From contig OW240916.1 in assembly GCA_933207985.1 (NCBI GenBank), positions 135,779,802-135,843,801 on the forward strand: DNA of 64,000 nt. Direction: 5' to 3'. The notes beneath the pieces are model-generated. The model was not told where the DNA came from. It was given only the letters and a program-made list of their open reading frames with translations, and ran no database searches. Numbering within the stretch: the stretch's first letter is position 1; every line of letters starts with the position of its first letter. The position numbers and the translations under genes were made by a program. Origin of the DNA: Pelobates cultripes. Lineage: Eukaryota; Chordata; Amphibia; Anura; Pelobatidae. Positions 22,411 through 33,319 of this stretch are shown here, piece by piece.

Positions 22411-22903
22411 GAATAAGGTTTTTTTTGTTTGTTTGTTTTTTAATGAAACTTTTTTATTATTCCTAGACAGTGTAAGGGTCATAAAACAGTGCCATATAAA
22501 AAACAAAAAACACTGTAACAAGTCACCCTGAAATGTGCCTTCACTTCTTCAAAGCTTAATTTCTTTAAATGATAGGCCATATCTAATAGAATGAGCAGTG
22601 ATTTGTAGAAGATGGATTGTTCCTACAGCAGTTTAGGGCAGGTGTAATTTTGATGTTTGGAACAATTCCATTTGTCATGCACGTTAACTGCATTTTAGCT
22701 CACAAGCCTAATTAATTGTGACTTTCTCAACTCACATGAGAGAAGTGTTTTCCACTGAACTCTGTTTGTTTATTATGGAATGTTAAATTCCTGCTGTGTA
22801 ATCCATACTATACTCTGTAAATGAAGACAAGGAGACCATTACAACCTTCATATCCCATATGAATGATATAGAGCCAGCTATTTTGTATGATGATAACACA
22901 ACT
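22411..22903. other. Intronic stretch
   Basis: T-rich run followed by AATGAAACTTTTTTATTATT near 22420-22460 may be another antisense LINE poly(A) end, but no coding support exists. Confidence 0.3.
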
Positions 22904-23337
22904 TTAAAGGGCTACCCCAAGCATCATACCCACTAAAGCCAGCTGTAATGGTTATGACGCCAGGGGTTCTCTAGCCTCATTTCAGTTTGCTCCTTTACTT
23001 GGGGCAACAGGTCATCTCCACCTGGCCGTGATGACATCCAGCTTCTGCAGAGCTGCAGAAAACGAATTCCGATGTTGTCACCATTCATTGGCAAGATCAT
23101 CAGCTGACCTCTTAGCCATTAAGTGAGCTTTTGTGCATAGAACTATACACTGAATTGACAATAGCCAGCCTGGAACCTTTTGTTCTGGACTGACTAATAA
23201 AGGCCCAATGGCACTGCTGGAGGTAGAGTTATACCCGTGGCAGCAGAAGGGTTAAACTCTGTGCAGTGTTTCATAGTGAGGCACCATGACCACTTCATAT
23301 CAGTTAAGTGGATATAGTGCTTGGAGTAACCCTTTAA
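22904..23337. mobile_element. TTAA MITE, AGGGCTACCCCAAGCA type
   Basis: Element 22908-23333 flanked by TTAA (22904-22907 and 23334-23337). It starts AGGGCTACCCCAAGCA and ends TGCTTGGAGTAACCCT. The TTAA duplication and AGG start match Kolobok/T2-like MITEs known from Xenopus. The right TTAA is shared with the next element. Confidence 0.85.
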
Positions 23338-24917
23338 CCCCTTAAGGACGGGTGACGGTTCAGGACCGTCATCGGAAACATCCCCTTGAGGACCGGTGAC
23401 GGTCCTGAACCGTCATAACGGAGATACTTAACAAGGTAGTGAAAATATTTAATAAACAAGGCGCTTAATTGCTGCAGCCAGTACACGCTAGTGTAATCAA
23501 TCACATAAATCCCACTCAAAATACAATACAAAAAACACAGGAAATTGTGCCGCACCTGGAATAATCATGGAATAATAAGAGTCACCTATATGTGATATCA
23601 CACCACTTGATGGTATTTGGTGTTACATTCAGTGAACATATGTGAAATAGGTGAAACAATAAAAATAATACATATACCGCAAAGATGAGATATCAGCACA
23701 GATATTCCTAAAGGAGTAAGACAAAAGAGGAAAACTGTCATAGGGCAACACAGTAGTTATTTTCTTATGGAGTCTTATAATCTCTATATGGTCCAACTCA
23801 CATTTTTTTGAGCCTGTTATATCAAACTGACTCAAGTAAAACAGCTTTAAGATAAGGTATGTTGCAGACCAAAACGCTGGTAGCTTGATCCTCAGAGATA
23901 GAATGTGTGAAAAAAGCAATACCAGTTAGCATGAAATCATAAGCATTTATTCCAAAACAATTTAAAATCTTACATCAAAGTAACTGGAGTGCCACACGAT
24001 GTGAAGTGTTTTGGAAATCATCGTGTGGCACTCCAGTTAATTTGATATAAGATTTTCCCTTTTTTTTTTTACATTGAAATTTGCCAGATTGGTTATGTTG
24101 CCTTTGAGAGCATTTAGTAACCCAGGAATGAGAATTACCCCCATGATGACATACCATTTGCAAAAGAAGCCAACCCAAGGTATTACAAATTGGGTATGTT
24201 CAGTCTTTTTTAGTAGCCACTTAGTCACAAACACTGGCCGAAGTTAGCATTCATAATTGGGTTTTTTGCATTTTTAACACACAAACAAATATAAATGCTA
24301 ACTTTGGCCATTGTTTGTGACTAAGTGGCTACTAAAAAAGACAGGACATACCCCATATTGAATACCCTGGGTTGTCTTCTTTAAAAAAATATGTACATGT
24401 GAGGTGTGATTTAGAGCTTTATGACAGATAACAGTGTTTCAATGTCACTATTGATACATTTAAAAAATATATATTTTGAAACAGCAATTTCCTACTTATT
24501 CGTACTTTTCGTAATTTCGTACTTATAGCCCTATAACTTGCAAAAAGAAAGCAAAAAACATGTAAACACTGGGTGTTTTTAAACTCAGGAACATTTTTTA
24601 ATCTTTTTAGCAGTTTTTTTCATTAGCTTTTGTAGATAAGTAAAAGATTTTTCAAGTAAGAGTCCAAAAACATGTTTTTTTTTAAATTTTTCACCATATT
24701 TTATTTTATTTTTTTTAAAGTAAAATATATGACATGATACAAATAATGGAATGTAAAGAAAGCCTTTCTTGTCCTGAAAAACAAAATATAATTTGTATGG
24801 GAACAGTAAATGAGAGAGAGGAAAATTACAGCTAAACACAAACACCACAAAAGTGTTAAAACAGCCCTGGTCCTAAACGTACAACATGGCCAAAACAGTC
24901 CGGTTCTTAAGGGGTTA
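23338..24917. mobile_element. CCCCTTAAGG-terminus repeat, long copy with foldback arms
   Basis: It begins CCCCTTAAGGACGG after a TTAA and ends CTTAAGGGGTTA. The first 80 bases contain several copies of GGTGACGGTTC/GAACCGTCA in opposite orientation. Inside are two hairpins: one with arms carrying GGAGTGCCACACGATG (about 23960-24055), and one near 24168-24385 whose left arm TAGCCACTTAGTCACAAACA pairs with its inverse. Part of the latter recurs at 35.7-36.1 kb. No transposase is visible. Confidence 0.7.
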
Positions 24918-25144
24918 TGGAATCATAAATATTTTTTTTGCATCCCATGTGGCATTTCACCCTCAGAGAAACATGAAAGTCAGGTTGCTCTTTGACTATA
25001 AATATTGCATAATAAACACTTTGACAATATAGCAGGAGAAAATTCACAAAAAATGATCAATGTTTGAAGGAAAGATTAATAAAAAATCACCAATATTCAA
25101 ATTATTATCTAATAGCTGTGTGTGACAAAAAAAAAAAAAATGAA
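24918..25144. other. Short intronic spacer
   Basis: AT-rich, with a poly(A) run near 25127-25140. Nothing else seen. Confidence 0.4.
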
Positions 25145-25957
25145 TTAAAGGGACACTATAGGCACCCAAACCACGTCATCTCAATTAAGTGGTTTGGGTG
25201 CCGTTTCGTCCTCCTCACCCTCCTGTTTTAACCCTGCAGCTGAAAACATTGTTTAAGTGCCTGTAGGGGCCGTCATACAGAAAATAGCAGAATAAGACTC
25301 TGCTGTTTCTATCAGGAAGAACAACAGCTTGGCGCAGTGCTGCGTTCTGGTTGTACCATTTGCCCACTCCCGCTGGTAGTGTGTCTTGCACTTGCTATAT
25401 GATTCAAGGAACAGATGTTGCTCCTTATAATGCCCTGGTGCTGGCAATATATCAGCTGGATAGGGAAGTGGTAACAATACTGCTTTAAAACTGAGAAACC
25501 AATAGCTCAAATCCCAGACAGACTGCCTCTCCAGTAAGTGTAACCCCACAGTCTTACATCCAGCGTAGTTTATCTCTGCCTCTGCTCTCTGATTCTTAAA
25601 ACAGAAAATCCCAGACATGCACACAGCTGATTGGCTGAGAATTGTCAGCTGACACCAGTAGCTTCCCATTTATAAAAACAGCTTAAGACAAAGATGTGCA
25701 TTTCTCAAGCTTTTTCGTGAATCGGAAACTACTGATTGACTTAAAGTGTCAGCTAACACCCTTAGCCAATCAGAAGTGCCCAATCTGAGATCCACTGTTT
25801 TAAGAGTCTAAGAGCAGCATAATGGCTGGGACTGAGCTAAACAGTGCTAAAATTCAAGTCTTTGGGGTTAAAATGTTTGTTAACAGTTAAACCCCTAGAA
25901 GCCAGAGCCAAGGACCTACTGGCACCATAACAACTTCATTCTGGAGGTTCCTTTTAA
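25145..25957. mobile_element. TTAA MITE (T2-like)
   Basis: Element 25149-25953, flanked by TTAA at 25145-25148 and 25954-25957. It begins AGGGACACTATAGGCACCC, followed by a 15-base hairpin (CCAAACCAC.. / ..GTGGTTTGG), and ends GGAGGTTCCT, a diverged terminus. The interior has no ORF with a domain. Confidence 0.7.
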
Positions 25958-27153
25958 GTTGGCTTGGCTAAACAAATCAGCTACAAGTTTTTGTTACACT
26001 CATATTAGATGTTCAGTCAGAAAAGTGATGTAATTTTACACAAACCAACCAGTTCAAATGAATATTTCACCCTACTTCGTGCAAGTCAGTGCATCTTTTT
26101 TTATAAAGTTCATTATTTCAACGGATTGCATATTTTTACATACAGTATAGCTTAGCCTTAAACAACATGCTTTGCCATATAAGAAACTTGCACTTTCTCT
26201 CTAAAATAATATTATGTCTCTTAGCACAATATATCACTGTGTATTCTAAATAGTATCCGTGTCTGTAGCACCCTGTGTGATAAAAGGCTAGTCCAGAGAA
26301 ATATACTTCTTTAAGGACAGGGTGGGGTGAAATCCTAAATGGGGCTGTCGGGAAATGTAAGTAACCAGCTAGCAGGAATCGCTGAGAGAAAAGGCTTCTT
26401 GTACTCAAGCTCTATCAGCTGTTTATTATTCCCTCTGAATAGCTGCTCTCTTTGCCCTTTACTGTACTGTGGGCATGAGCTGCTGATGTCAAACGCAGAG
26501 CTGTCATTGTATTCATTACTTATTTGCTTTGGGTGCTTCCCTCTGGTTTTGGAAAAATACATATCAACGTGTTTGTTTAAGTCACTCCTTGGAAAACACA
26601 GACGTAATTTGTGTTTATCTAGGTGCATTTCCTTTTTTGTTATGGAAGTATTCTTAAAGGGAACTTATAATCTCCAAAATAATTATTATATTTTTTTGGG
26701 GGGGTACTATAGCTTCCCTTACCTTTAAAAAAAATATAAATTAAATACAAATTACTTAACTCCTTTCCAGGCTGTTCTGCTGCAGCTACCTGCTCTGTTT
26801 TCAAAGATGTCAGCATGCTTGCTGACCTCTTCTACGATCTCCTCCAATCTTATTTTCTTCTCTTTTTTTAAAATAAAAACAGTGGATTGGAGATACATAT
26901 GTATAAACATGTATTACAGTGCAGGGTTAAAATGACAGGTCCACTGTTCATGAAGTAGTCTGTTTGACTTTAGTGGTCTTTTAACTATTTAAAGGGTTAC
27001 TCCAACAAACATGACCACTTCCATGATTGTGCAATATTTCTCCTTGAAACACTGCACATACAGAGATAGTTTTAATTGTGTGCTGGGGCTAATTGCACCC
27101 ACAGCACACAAGATTTTGGCAGCCCAGAACACTGATGTGATATCTGGGCATAT
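25958..27153. other. Intronic stretch with MITE relics
   Basis: Left-end relics occur at about 26655 (TTAAAGGGAACTTATAATC) and 26990 (TTTAAAGGGTTACTCC). No gene is supported; the open frames at 26335-26728 overlap on both strands and have no domain. Confidence 0.4.
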
Positions 27154-27212
27154 TTAACCCCTTAAGGACACATGACATGTGTGACATGTCATAATTCCCT
27201 TTTATTCCAGAA
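27154..27212 (+). mobile_element. CCCCTTAAGG element, right-truncated
   Basis: TTAA (27154-27157), then the same sequence as the 72-bp element at 28201-28272 up to TTCCAGAAG, after which the copy breaks off. Confidence 0.7.
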
Positions 27213-28196
27213 GTTAATGTCTGCTGTCAGCACATACTGCACACTACCAACAGGCATTAAAGTGGCACTGTCACCTTCTGAGGACTTTGCAAAATCTGCA
27301 GAGACCCTCGACTGTGACAACGACGTTGGGGGTCTGGTGGCCCAGCGCTGGGTTCTCAGCTATTCCAATCAGTTGGTAAAATAGAAACCATATAATTCGC
27401 GCATCATGGTATTTTGCCACACCTGCGCATTAACCTCCCAATGCTCTCCTATGGGAGAACATTAGATTGGCTGAGATAATCAACAGGGGCAGGGATCAAT
27501 TGAGAAACAGTATTTGTTAGGAATGTATGCTTGTAGTGCCCCTTTAAAGTGTCCCTTTAATCATTGACAGGATACTGCTAAAGTGACACTATAGGCAAAC
27601 AGACCACTTCATCTCAGACCGCGATGCCTGTCCCCCTTAGATTACAGTTTTAGAGAAACTGCAAGCTTTGCATTGCAGTACGAAGACTGTACCAGACAGC
27701 CACCAGAGGTGCTTCCTGGAGTTTCACACAGTTTGCCTCCGTGAAAAGACGATGAATGTCCTCACGTTACTGGTTGGAATACATCTTACTCAATAAATAA
27801 AGTACTCACATGCAAAGTTTACCTACCACTAAAACTAGCTAGGGAAAATGTACTAATGTTGTCTAATTCTGTTTGGGCTCCATTAGCTGTTCATTTTAAA
27901 ATAGATGTTTATAAAAAATAGGGTAGCACTGTTGTTTGTAAGGCTGCTCCAAAGCCAGTGTAGACGAGCAACAATCCAAAACGGCTTCCCTTACTTTTTT
28001 AAACCTTCAGTTACATATTTTTCTAGTTATGCTGCACCTCTCTCTATTTGAATTTTTTCTTTATCAGCATTCTAAGTTGCTGCCAAGTTGGGGAATCAGT
28101 CGCTGGAACTCGGCAGTTTAAACTTGGTTAATTCAGTATTTTCTTGTTTGAAGGGGAATGCACATCCAAGACTTGCAAAGTTGAAAAGTAATTGCT
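27213..28196. other. Intronic stretch
   Basis: Contains internal MITE-like motifs (AGTGTCCCTTTAA near 27548-27560 and AGTGACACTATAGGC near 27581-27596) that mark further decayed TTAA elements. No gene is supported. Confidence 0.4.
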
Positions 28197-28276
28197 TTAA
28201 CCCCTTAAGGACACATGACATGTGTGACATGTCATGATTCCCTTTTATTCCAGAAGTTTGGTCCTTAAGGGGTTAA
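28197..28276. mobile_element. 72-bp CCCCTTAAGG/TTAA mini-element
   Basis: 28201-28272 starts CCCCTTAAGGACAC and ends GGTCCTTAAGGGG, with TTAA on both sides (28197-28200 and 28273-28276). The interior has ACATGACATGTGTGACATGTCATG, itself palindromic. It is one of the smallest complete elements in the window. Confidence 0.85.
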
Positions 28277-28305
28277 AATGGAGCTGGACCCAAACTCATA
28301 ACAAG

Positions 28306-28782
28306 TTAAAGGAACACTATTGCGTAAGTAAAACAAACCTGTATTCCTAACACTATAGTGTCCCTAGCTCAGGCTAATTAGGTCCCCATCACCATCTGAT
28401 GAGTAAAGGGCTAAAGACCCTTTTCACTTATCTCTTTTCAACGCTGAGGCTCCCTCAGCACTGGCAAGGTCTCCTCCTCTAAAATATTAAAAATAAACAA
28501 TCAGTGCTATCCTATAGTGAATTTTAAGATTTTAGACATCCTCATGCAAAGCGTGAGGATGTAAAATATCGTCTATTGGACTAAAACTACTTTAGGCCCA
28601 TATGTGCCTCTACTGTATGCCTGGAAGACAGCCACTAGAGATGGAGTTAACCCTGAAATGTTATTAGTGCAGTTTATCTGAAACCTCAGTGTCTTACATT
28701 GCAGGGTTAAACAGACAGGGCCACTGCTCCCAGACCACTTTAATTAGATGAAGTGGTCTGGGTGCCTATAGTGTTCCTTTAA
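28306..28782. mobile_element. TTAA MITE (T2-like)
   Basis: Element 28310-28778 between TTAA at 28306-28309 and 28779-28782. It starts AGGAACACTATTGCG and ends CCTATAGTGTTCCT. A subterminal hairpin near the right end pairs AGACCACTT with AAGTGGTCT. Confidence 0.85.
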
Positions 28783-29746
28783 GGTACAAACAGAAGCACT
28801 ATAGAGAAATGGTAGACAGTAGAGCAATGCTGAGCACAGTTTCATATCTTGTCAAATTCCAAAAGTTTTCTTTAGCAAACACACTGCAGCTAGGGAATCT
28901 GGGCCAGGGTGTATAAATGAGGCTGTTTTCTGCCAAACAACATTGTGAAACTGGTTTGATATGTAGCTTGGGATTCACCGGATCATGAAAAAAAATTACT
29001 TGATGGTCAGCTTTTGCATCCACTTTATACATTGCTTCTTTCGAAACTCTGATGCATGTGCACACATGAAGGGCTCTAGCCATATACCTCCCAACATTTC
29101 ACTTGGACAAAAAGGAACAGTTTTAATTTTAAGGATGTGAGTGGAGCTATGGCCAGGGGGCTCTTCTGAGACAATTTAGGTGACTTACTATTAGAAATTT
29201 ATGCAACTGTAATGTAATTTAAAACAAGAACAATGTATCTTATTTGCGCAGACTGATTTCTAAACACATTTATTGTAGTATAAAGACACATTACTGTACC
29301 CTGTTTCCCCGAATATTTTTCAGGGGGGAAATTCATATAAGACCTGGTCTTATTTTCTGGGAAAGTTGGTAATTATTATTCCTGTGGAACTCTGTTGAAC
29401 ATTCAAACACATAAATAATATGGAACTCCTAGAAAAGTGGAACACAAATTAGGGAATTGGGGATTTGGGCCCAAACTAGGGGATGTCTCATCTAAAAAGG
29501 GGCCAGTGGGAGCTATGCAGGTTCTCCCTCACTGCGACCAACTTGATAGGGGCACTTCACAGAAATGCAGTTCAAAGCAGTTCATAGCTAGAAATCTGCG
29601 CTGTGAATATGTGGTATTAAGTCTAATTATCCTTATGGAGAAAATAATAGAAAAAAAAGAAATACACAAAGAATTGCAGGTTAGGTCAGTGACTCTACAT
29701 TCCTAGAACTGAGATGCTCCGGTAACCAGTCCTTGGTCAGTGAACC
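28783..29746. other. Intronic stretch
   Basis: No supported gene or repeat boundary; short frames on both strands have no domain. Confidence 0.4.
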
Positions 29747-30785
29747 CTCTAGTGCAGCATTTCCCAATTGGTGATCCGCCGAACCCTGGGGTTCCGCAAG
29801 AACACAAATGGGGTTCTGCCAAAATTTATGAAAACAAAATGGCCACGGGCAGCGAGGGAGCAGTAGGCAGTGATCTCCCTGTTCAGCTCCCTCACGCACA
29901 GCAGTGATGCCAGAGCCAGAATATGACGTCACTCCGGCTCCAGCATCACTATGGGGCACATGAGGGAGCTCAGCAGGGAGATCACTGCTCCCTCGCCGCC
30001 CGTACGCCAGCCGCTCAGCAGCCCCACTGGACCCCAGGGACCGCATGCTCAGCCCAGCAGCCCACCAAAGGTAATGAGGCTGGGTGGAATAAATTTTTTT
30101 TTAAAATAATAAACTGTATGTGTGTCTGTTAGGGAGTTTGTATGTGTTTGTGTGTCTGTCAAAGAGTGTATGTGTGTTTGTCAGTGAGAATGTATGTGTG
30201 CTTGTCAGTGAGAGTGTATATGTGTTTGTATGTGTGTCTGTAAAGGAGTATGTGTGTTTGTCAGTGATAGTGTATGTGTGTCTGTCAAACAGCATGTGTG
30301 TTTGTCAGTGAGAATGTATATGTGTCTGTCAAAGAGTATGTGTGTCTGTCAGTGAGAGTGTTTGTGTGTCTGTCAAAGAGTATGTCTGTCTTGCGTGTGT
30401 CAGTGTGTGTATCTGTGTGTCAAGGTTTGTGTATATGTCACTGTGTGTATCTGTGTGTGTCTGTATGTCAGTATATGTGTGTGTATGTGCCAGTGTATAT
30501 CAGTGTTTGTATGTGCCTACTGTGTGTGTATCTGTGTGTCAGTGTGTGTAACTGTGTGCCAGTGTGTGTGTGTGTATCTGTGTGTCAGATACACACACAG
30601 ATACACATTGACACACAGATACACACACTGGCACATACAAACAAAGATACACACACCTTGACACACACTGGCACATACAAAAAAAGGCAAAACGTAAAAA
30701 AAAAAAAAAAGTTTTTACTGGGATGTTGATACACTATGTCAAAGGGTTCCATTGGAAAAAATAATTGGAAACCCCTGCTCTAGTG
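29747..30785. mobile_element. Non-autonomous hAT element with TG minisatellite and 8-bp duplication
   Basis: Element 29755-30777 (1023 bp), starting CAGCATTTCCCAATTGG and ending AATTGGAAACCCCTG, with the 8-bp duplication CTCTAGTG on both sides (29747-29754 and 30778-30785). A GC-rich left third contains paired GGGAGATCACTGCTCCCTCG blocks in opposite orientation. The rest is a TG-rich minisatellite that turns into its own inverse (CA-rich) near 30590. No transposase. Confidence 0.94.
30115..30660. repeat. TG-rich minisatellite inside hAT element
   Basis: Units near TGTGTCTGTCAAAGAGTATG and TGTGTTTGTCAGTGAGAATG alternate to about 30390, then TG-rich TCTGTGTGTCAGTGTGTG units. At about 30590 the strand bias flips to CA-rich, so the end can fold back. 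Confidence 0.88.
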
Positions 30786-31829
30786 ACCTGCTCTTCACTA
30801 GTCATGTTCCACTGATTTTCCATTGGCCACTAAAGCCCCAGTTACTAGGTGTAGGCCAGTGATGTTGTATATCCGACGCACACACGTCGTGAGGAATAGC
30901 TAAAGGACCAAATAAAATGTAATTAAATAAATATATCCTCCAATAAATGCTCAGTTTATGTATTGGCTTGTGAAACATGTAAACATGTAGATTCCTTGCA
31001 AAGAAAGATTAACCATTTAAGATGCACACTCATAACCTTACGAATCACACTATGGTCCCTAAATACACTGTGCTCGTATGTAATGTCCTGATTACTGTGC
31101 ATTTGCAGATCTATACTGCTCCTTGTTTGTAACTATGTGGCATAGTCCGTTTAAATGTAGGATCTTAAATGCTGGTTTGTTATGGCATATTTTTATGTAC
31201 TGATAAGTCCTATCCAGAGTGGTGTTTCTTTCAGACATCCCGTCCATAAGTATATAAATGAGAATATGCTGTACTTTCACAATTTGTTTAATTAATACCG
31301 AACTAGACAGGCATTGTTTGCGATGTTTTTATTGCTGTAACATTTAACACAGTGTGGTAGTAAGTTTTCTAAGTTCATTGAATTTACAAATGAAAGTTGG
31401 CCTTTAGTCTGTTTGGTTGGTAAGTAAAATAATTGCACAAAAAGCTGGGGATGGGAGGGGGGGAGATTATGTGTGCAGTTTCTATGCAAATTCCATAGTA
31501 AGCATTATTGTTGCCTAATTATACATTGGGGAAAGTACATACGTCATTGGAATAATTGGCTGTACCAGCAACTTACATTAAGCTAATGGATTTTTAAAAT
31601 GGCTGTGGAGCATTTTGTTCTGTGCTTTAGCTATGGTAAATAGTTCTTCAACGATAAACTAGACAGGTAACCAGAACTTATGACACGTTATATAATTCTT
31701 GCAAGAAAATAAATAAAAGAAGAAGAGGAAGAGAAAAACAAGTGGCTTCCATGATTGGAAAATCCATGCACTAATACTTGTCAGTAAGTAATACATAAGC
31801 CTTCTTTTGATTTACTATGTCTCTTACAG
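30786..31829. other. Intronic stretch
   Basis: Nothing recognised. AT-rich intron. Confidence 0.4.
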
Positions 31830-32190
31830 GCAAACAAACTCGTTTTCCTGGCACTATAGGCTGTTGGAGTGCCTCCCCCCTCTCGGGGCCCCCTCGGTGC
31901 TGAAGGGGTTAAAACCCCTTCAGCCACTTACCTTAATCCAGTGCCGGGCTCCCTCGGCGCTGATGACCTCTCCTCCTCCGCCGACGTCACTTTCCGAGTG
32001 GAGCCGAATGCGCATGCGCGGCCGGCATTCAAACCCGCCCATAGGAAAGCATTACTCAGTGCTTTCCTATGGGGATCTTATTTGACCCTGGACTCCGTGA
32101 GGACGTCCAGCATCAGATAAGTGCGATTTACTCAATGTAAATAGCGGAAGCAGCCTCTAGTGGCTGTCAGGGAGATAATTTGTAGTCTTT
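31830..32190 (+). mobile_element. TTAA MITE relic (CGTTTTCCTGGCACTATAG family)
   Basis: It carries the inner left-end sequence CTCGTTTTCCTGGCACTATAG and the GC-rich body seen in the copies at 37915-38394 and 47806-48300, including GCGCATGCGC, TAGGAAAGCATT and GCCTCTAGTGGCTGTCA. Both outer termini are lost. Confidence 0.6.
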
Positions 32191-32740
32191 GTTTATGTTT
32201 TATTTTAAAAATTCTTTCTGGGAGAGCTGTTCCATTGTTGATTCAACTCTTGCACGCAGATGGTGCTGCATTTAGAATGGCTACTCACTAGTCATTGTGA
32301 AGCTGATGGTACTGTATCATGTAATAGCTGCCTGCAATGCCCTTTGAAATACCGATGCCTGGTTTTATCCAGGTAACTGTATATATTGAATATGGAAATT
32401 ATTTGTAAGCTGCTTACATTCTAAATGCAGTTTTGTTGCTGATTTCTTAAAAATACCCATCAATAAGGTATATTACCATTTTTTGTTTTCGTTTCACACG
32501 TTCTTATTATAAAATGCTATTTGTCGTTCTGTTCTACTTTTTTCTAAACCTAAGTATTGGAAGATATAATATAGATATGATTCAAACTGGCATACTTTAC
32601 TATTACATTGTTACATTGGTTACAATAAAGTAAATAAATATTCTAAAAAGCTGCACGAAATTAGTTTTTGTAAGTATCCCTCAGCAATCTGTACATAAAA
32701 TTGCTTTTTGGTAGTTCTGTATGCCATTCTTGAATAAATG
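32191..32740. other. Intronic stretch
   Basis: AT-rich intron; no recognised element. Confidence 0.4.
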
Positions 32741-32945
32741 TTAAAGGACCACTATAGTGCCAGGAAAACATACTCGTTTTCCTAGCACTATAGTGCCCTG
32801 AGGGTGCCCCCACCCTCAGGGTCCCCCTCCCGCCGCGCTCTGGGGAGAGGAAGGGGTTAAAATATTACCTTTCTCCAGTGCCGGGCGGGGAGCTCTCCTC
32901 CTTCTCTCCTCCTCCATAGCGACGTCATCGGCTAAATGCGCATGT
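32741..32945 (+). mobile_element. TTAA MITE, left half only
   Basis: TTAA (32741-32744), then AGGACCACTATAGTGCCAGG and a subterminal hairpin identical in layout to the right end of the 47806-48300 copy. The body breaks off near 32945 at GCGCATG and joins unrelated GC-rich sequence. Confidence 0.7.
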
Positions 32946-33319
32946 AACGGCTTTGAGCCCCAGAGGACCGGCGGTACTTACCTCTGCCGCTATCCTCTTC
33001 TGGAGGGCTGCCAGACCGCCCAGGCAGCCCTCCCCCGGCAAGTGAGGCCCCCGCTGGCTGTGGATCTGCCAGCAGGGGGACTGTCTGAAATGTCAGACAG
33101 TCCCCCTGCTGGTGGGAAATGTAAAAAATAAATAATAAACATGTGTAAAAATAAATTACATATATTTTTATATATATAATGTATGTGTATATATTATATA
33201 TATAATATATATACATATTATATACATATAACGTCATACATAATGTATTTTAATATTAATATAAGTATATATTAATATTAAAATACACTTAGAATGACGT
33301 TACATATATATAATATGTA
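32946..33319. repeat. Palindrome-rich repeat, left part
   Basis: GC-rich start, a hairpin of CAGCAGGGGGACTGTC with its inverse (about 33068-33112), then AT-rich sequence with a near-perfect palindrome GTATTTTAATATTAATAT and its inverse (about 33246-33287). It probably belongs with 34885-36520 as one element split by the Tc1-like insertion. Confidence 0.55.

Noticed and set aside
26335..26728. Overlapping frames of 97 and 129 residues on both strands
   Set aside because: No domain, no splice or start context, intronic AT-rich sequence.
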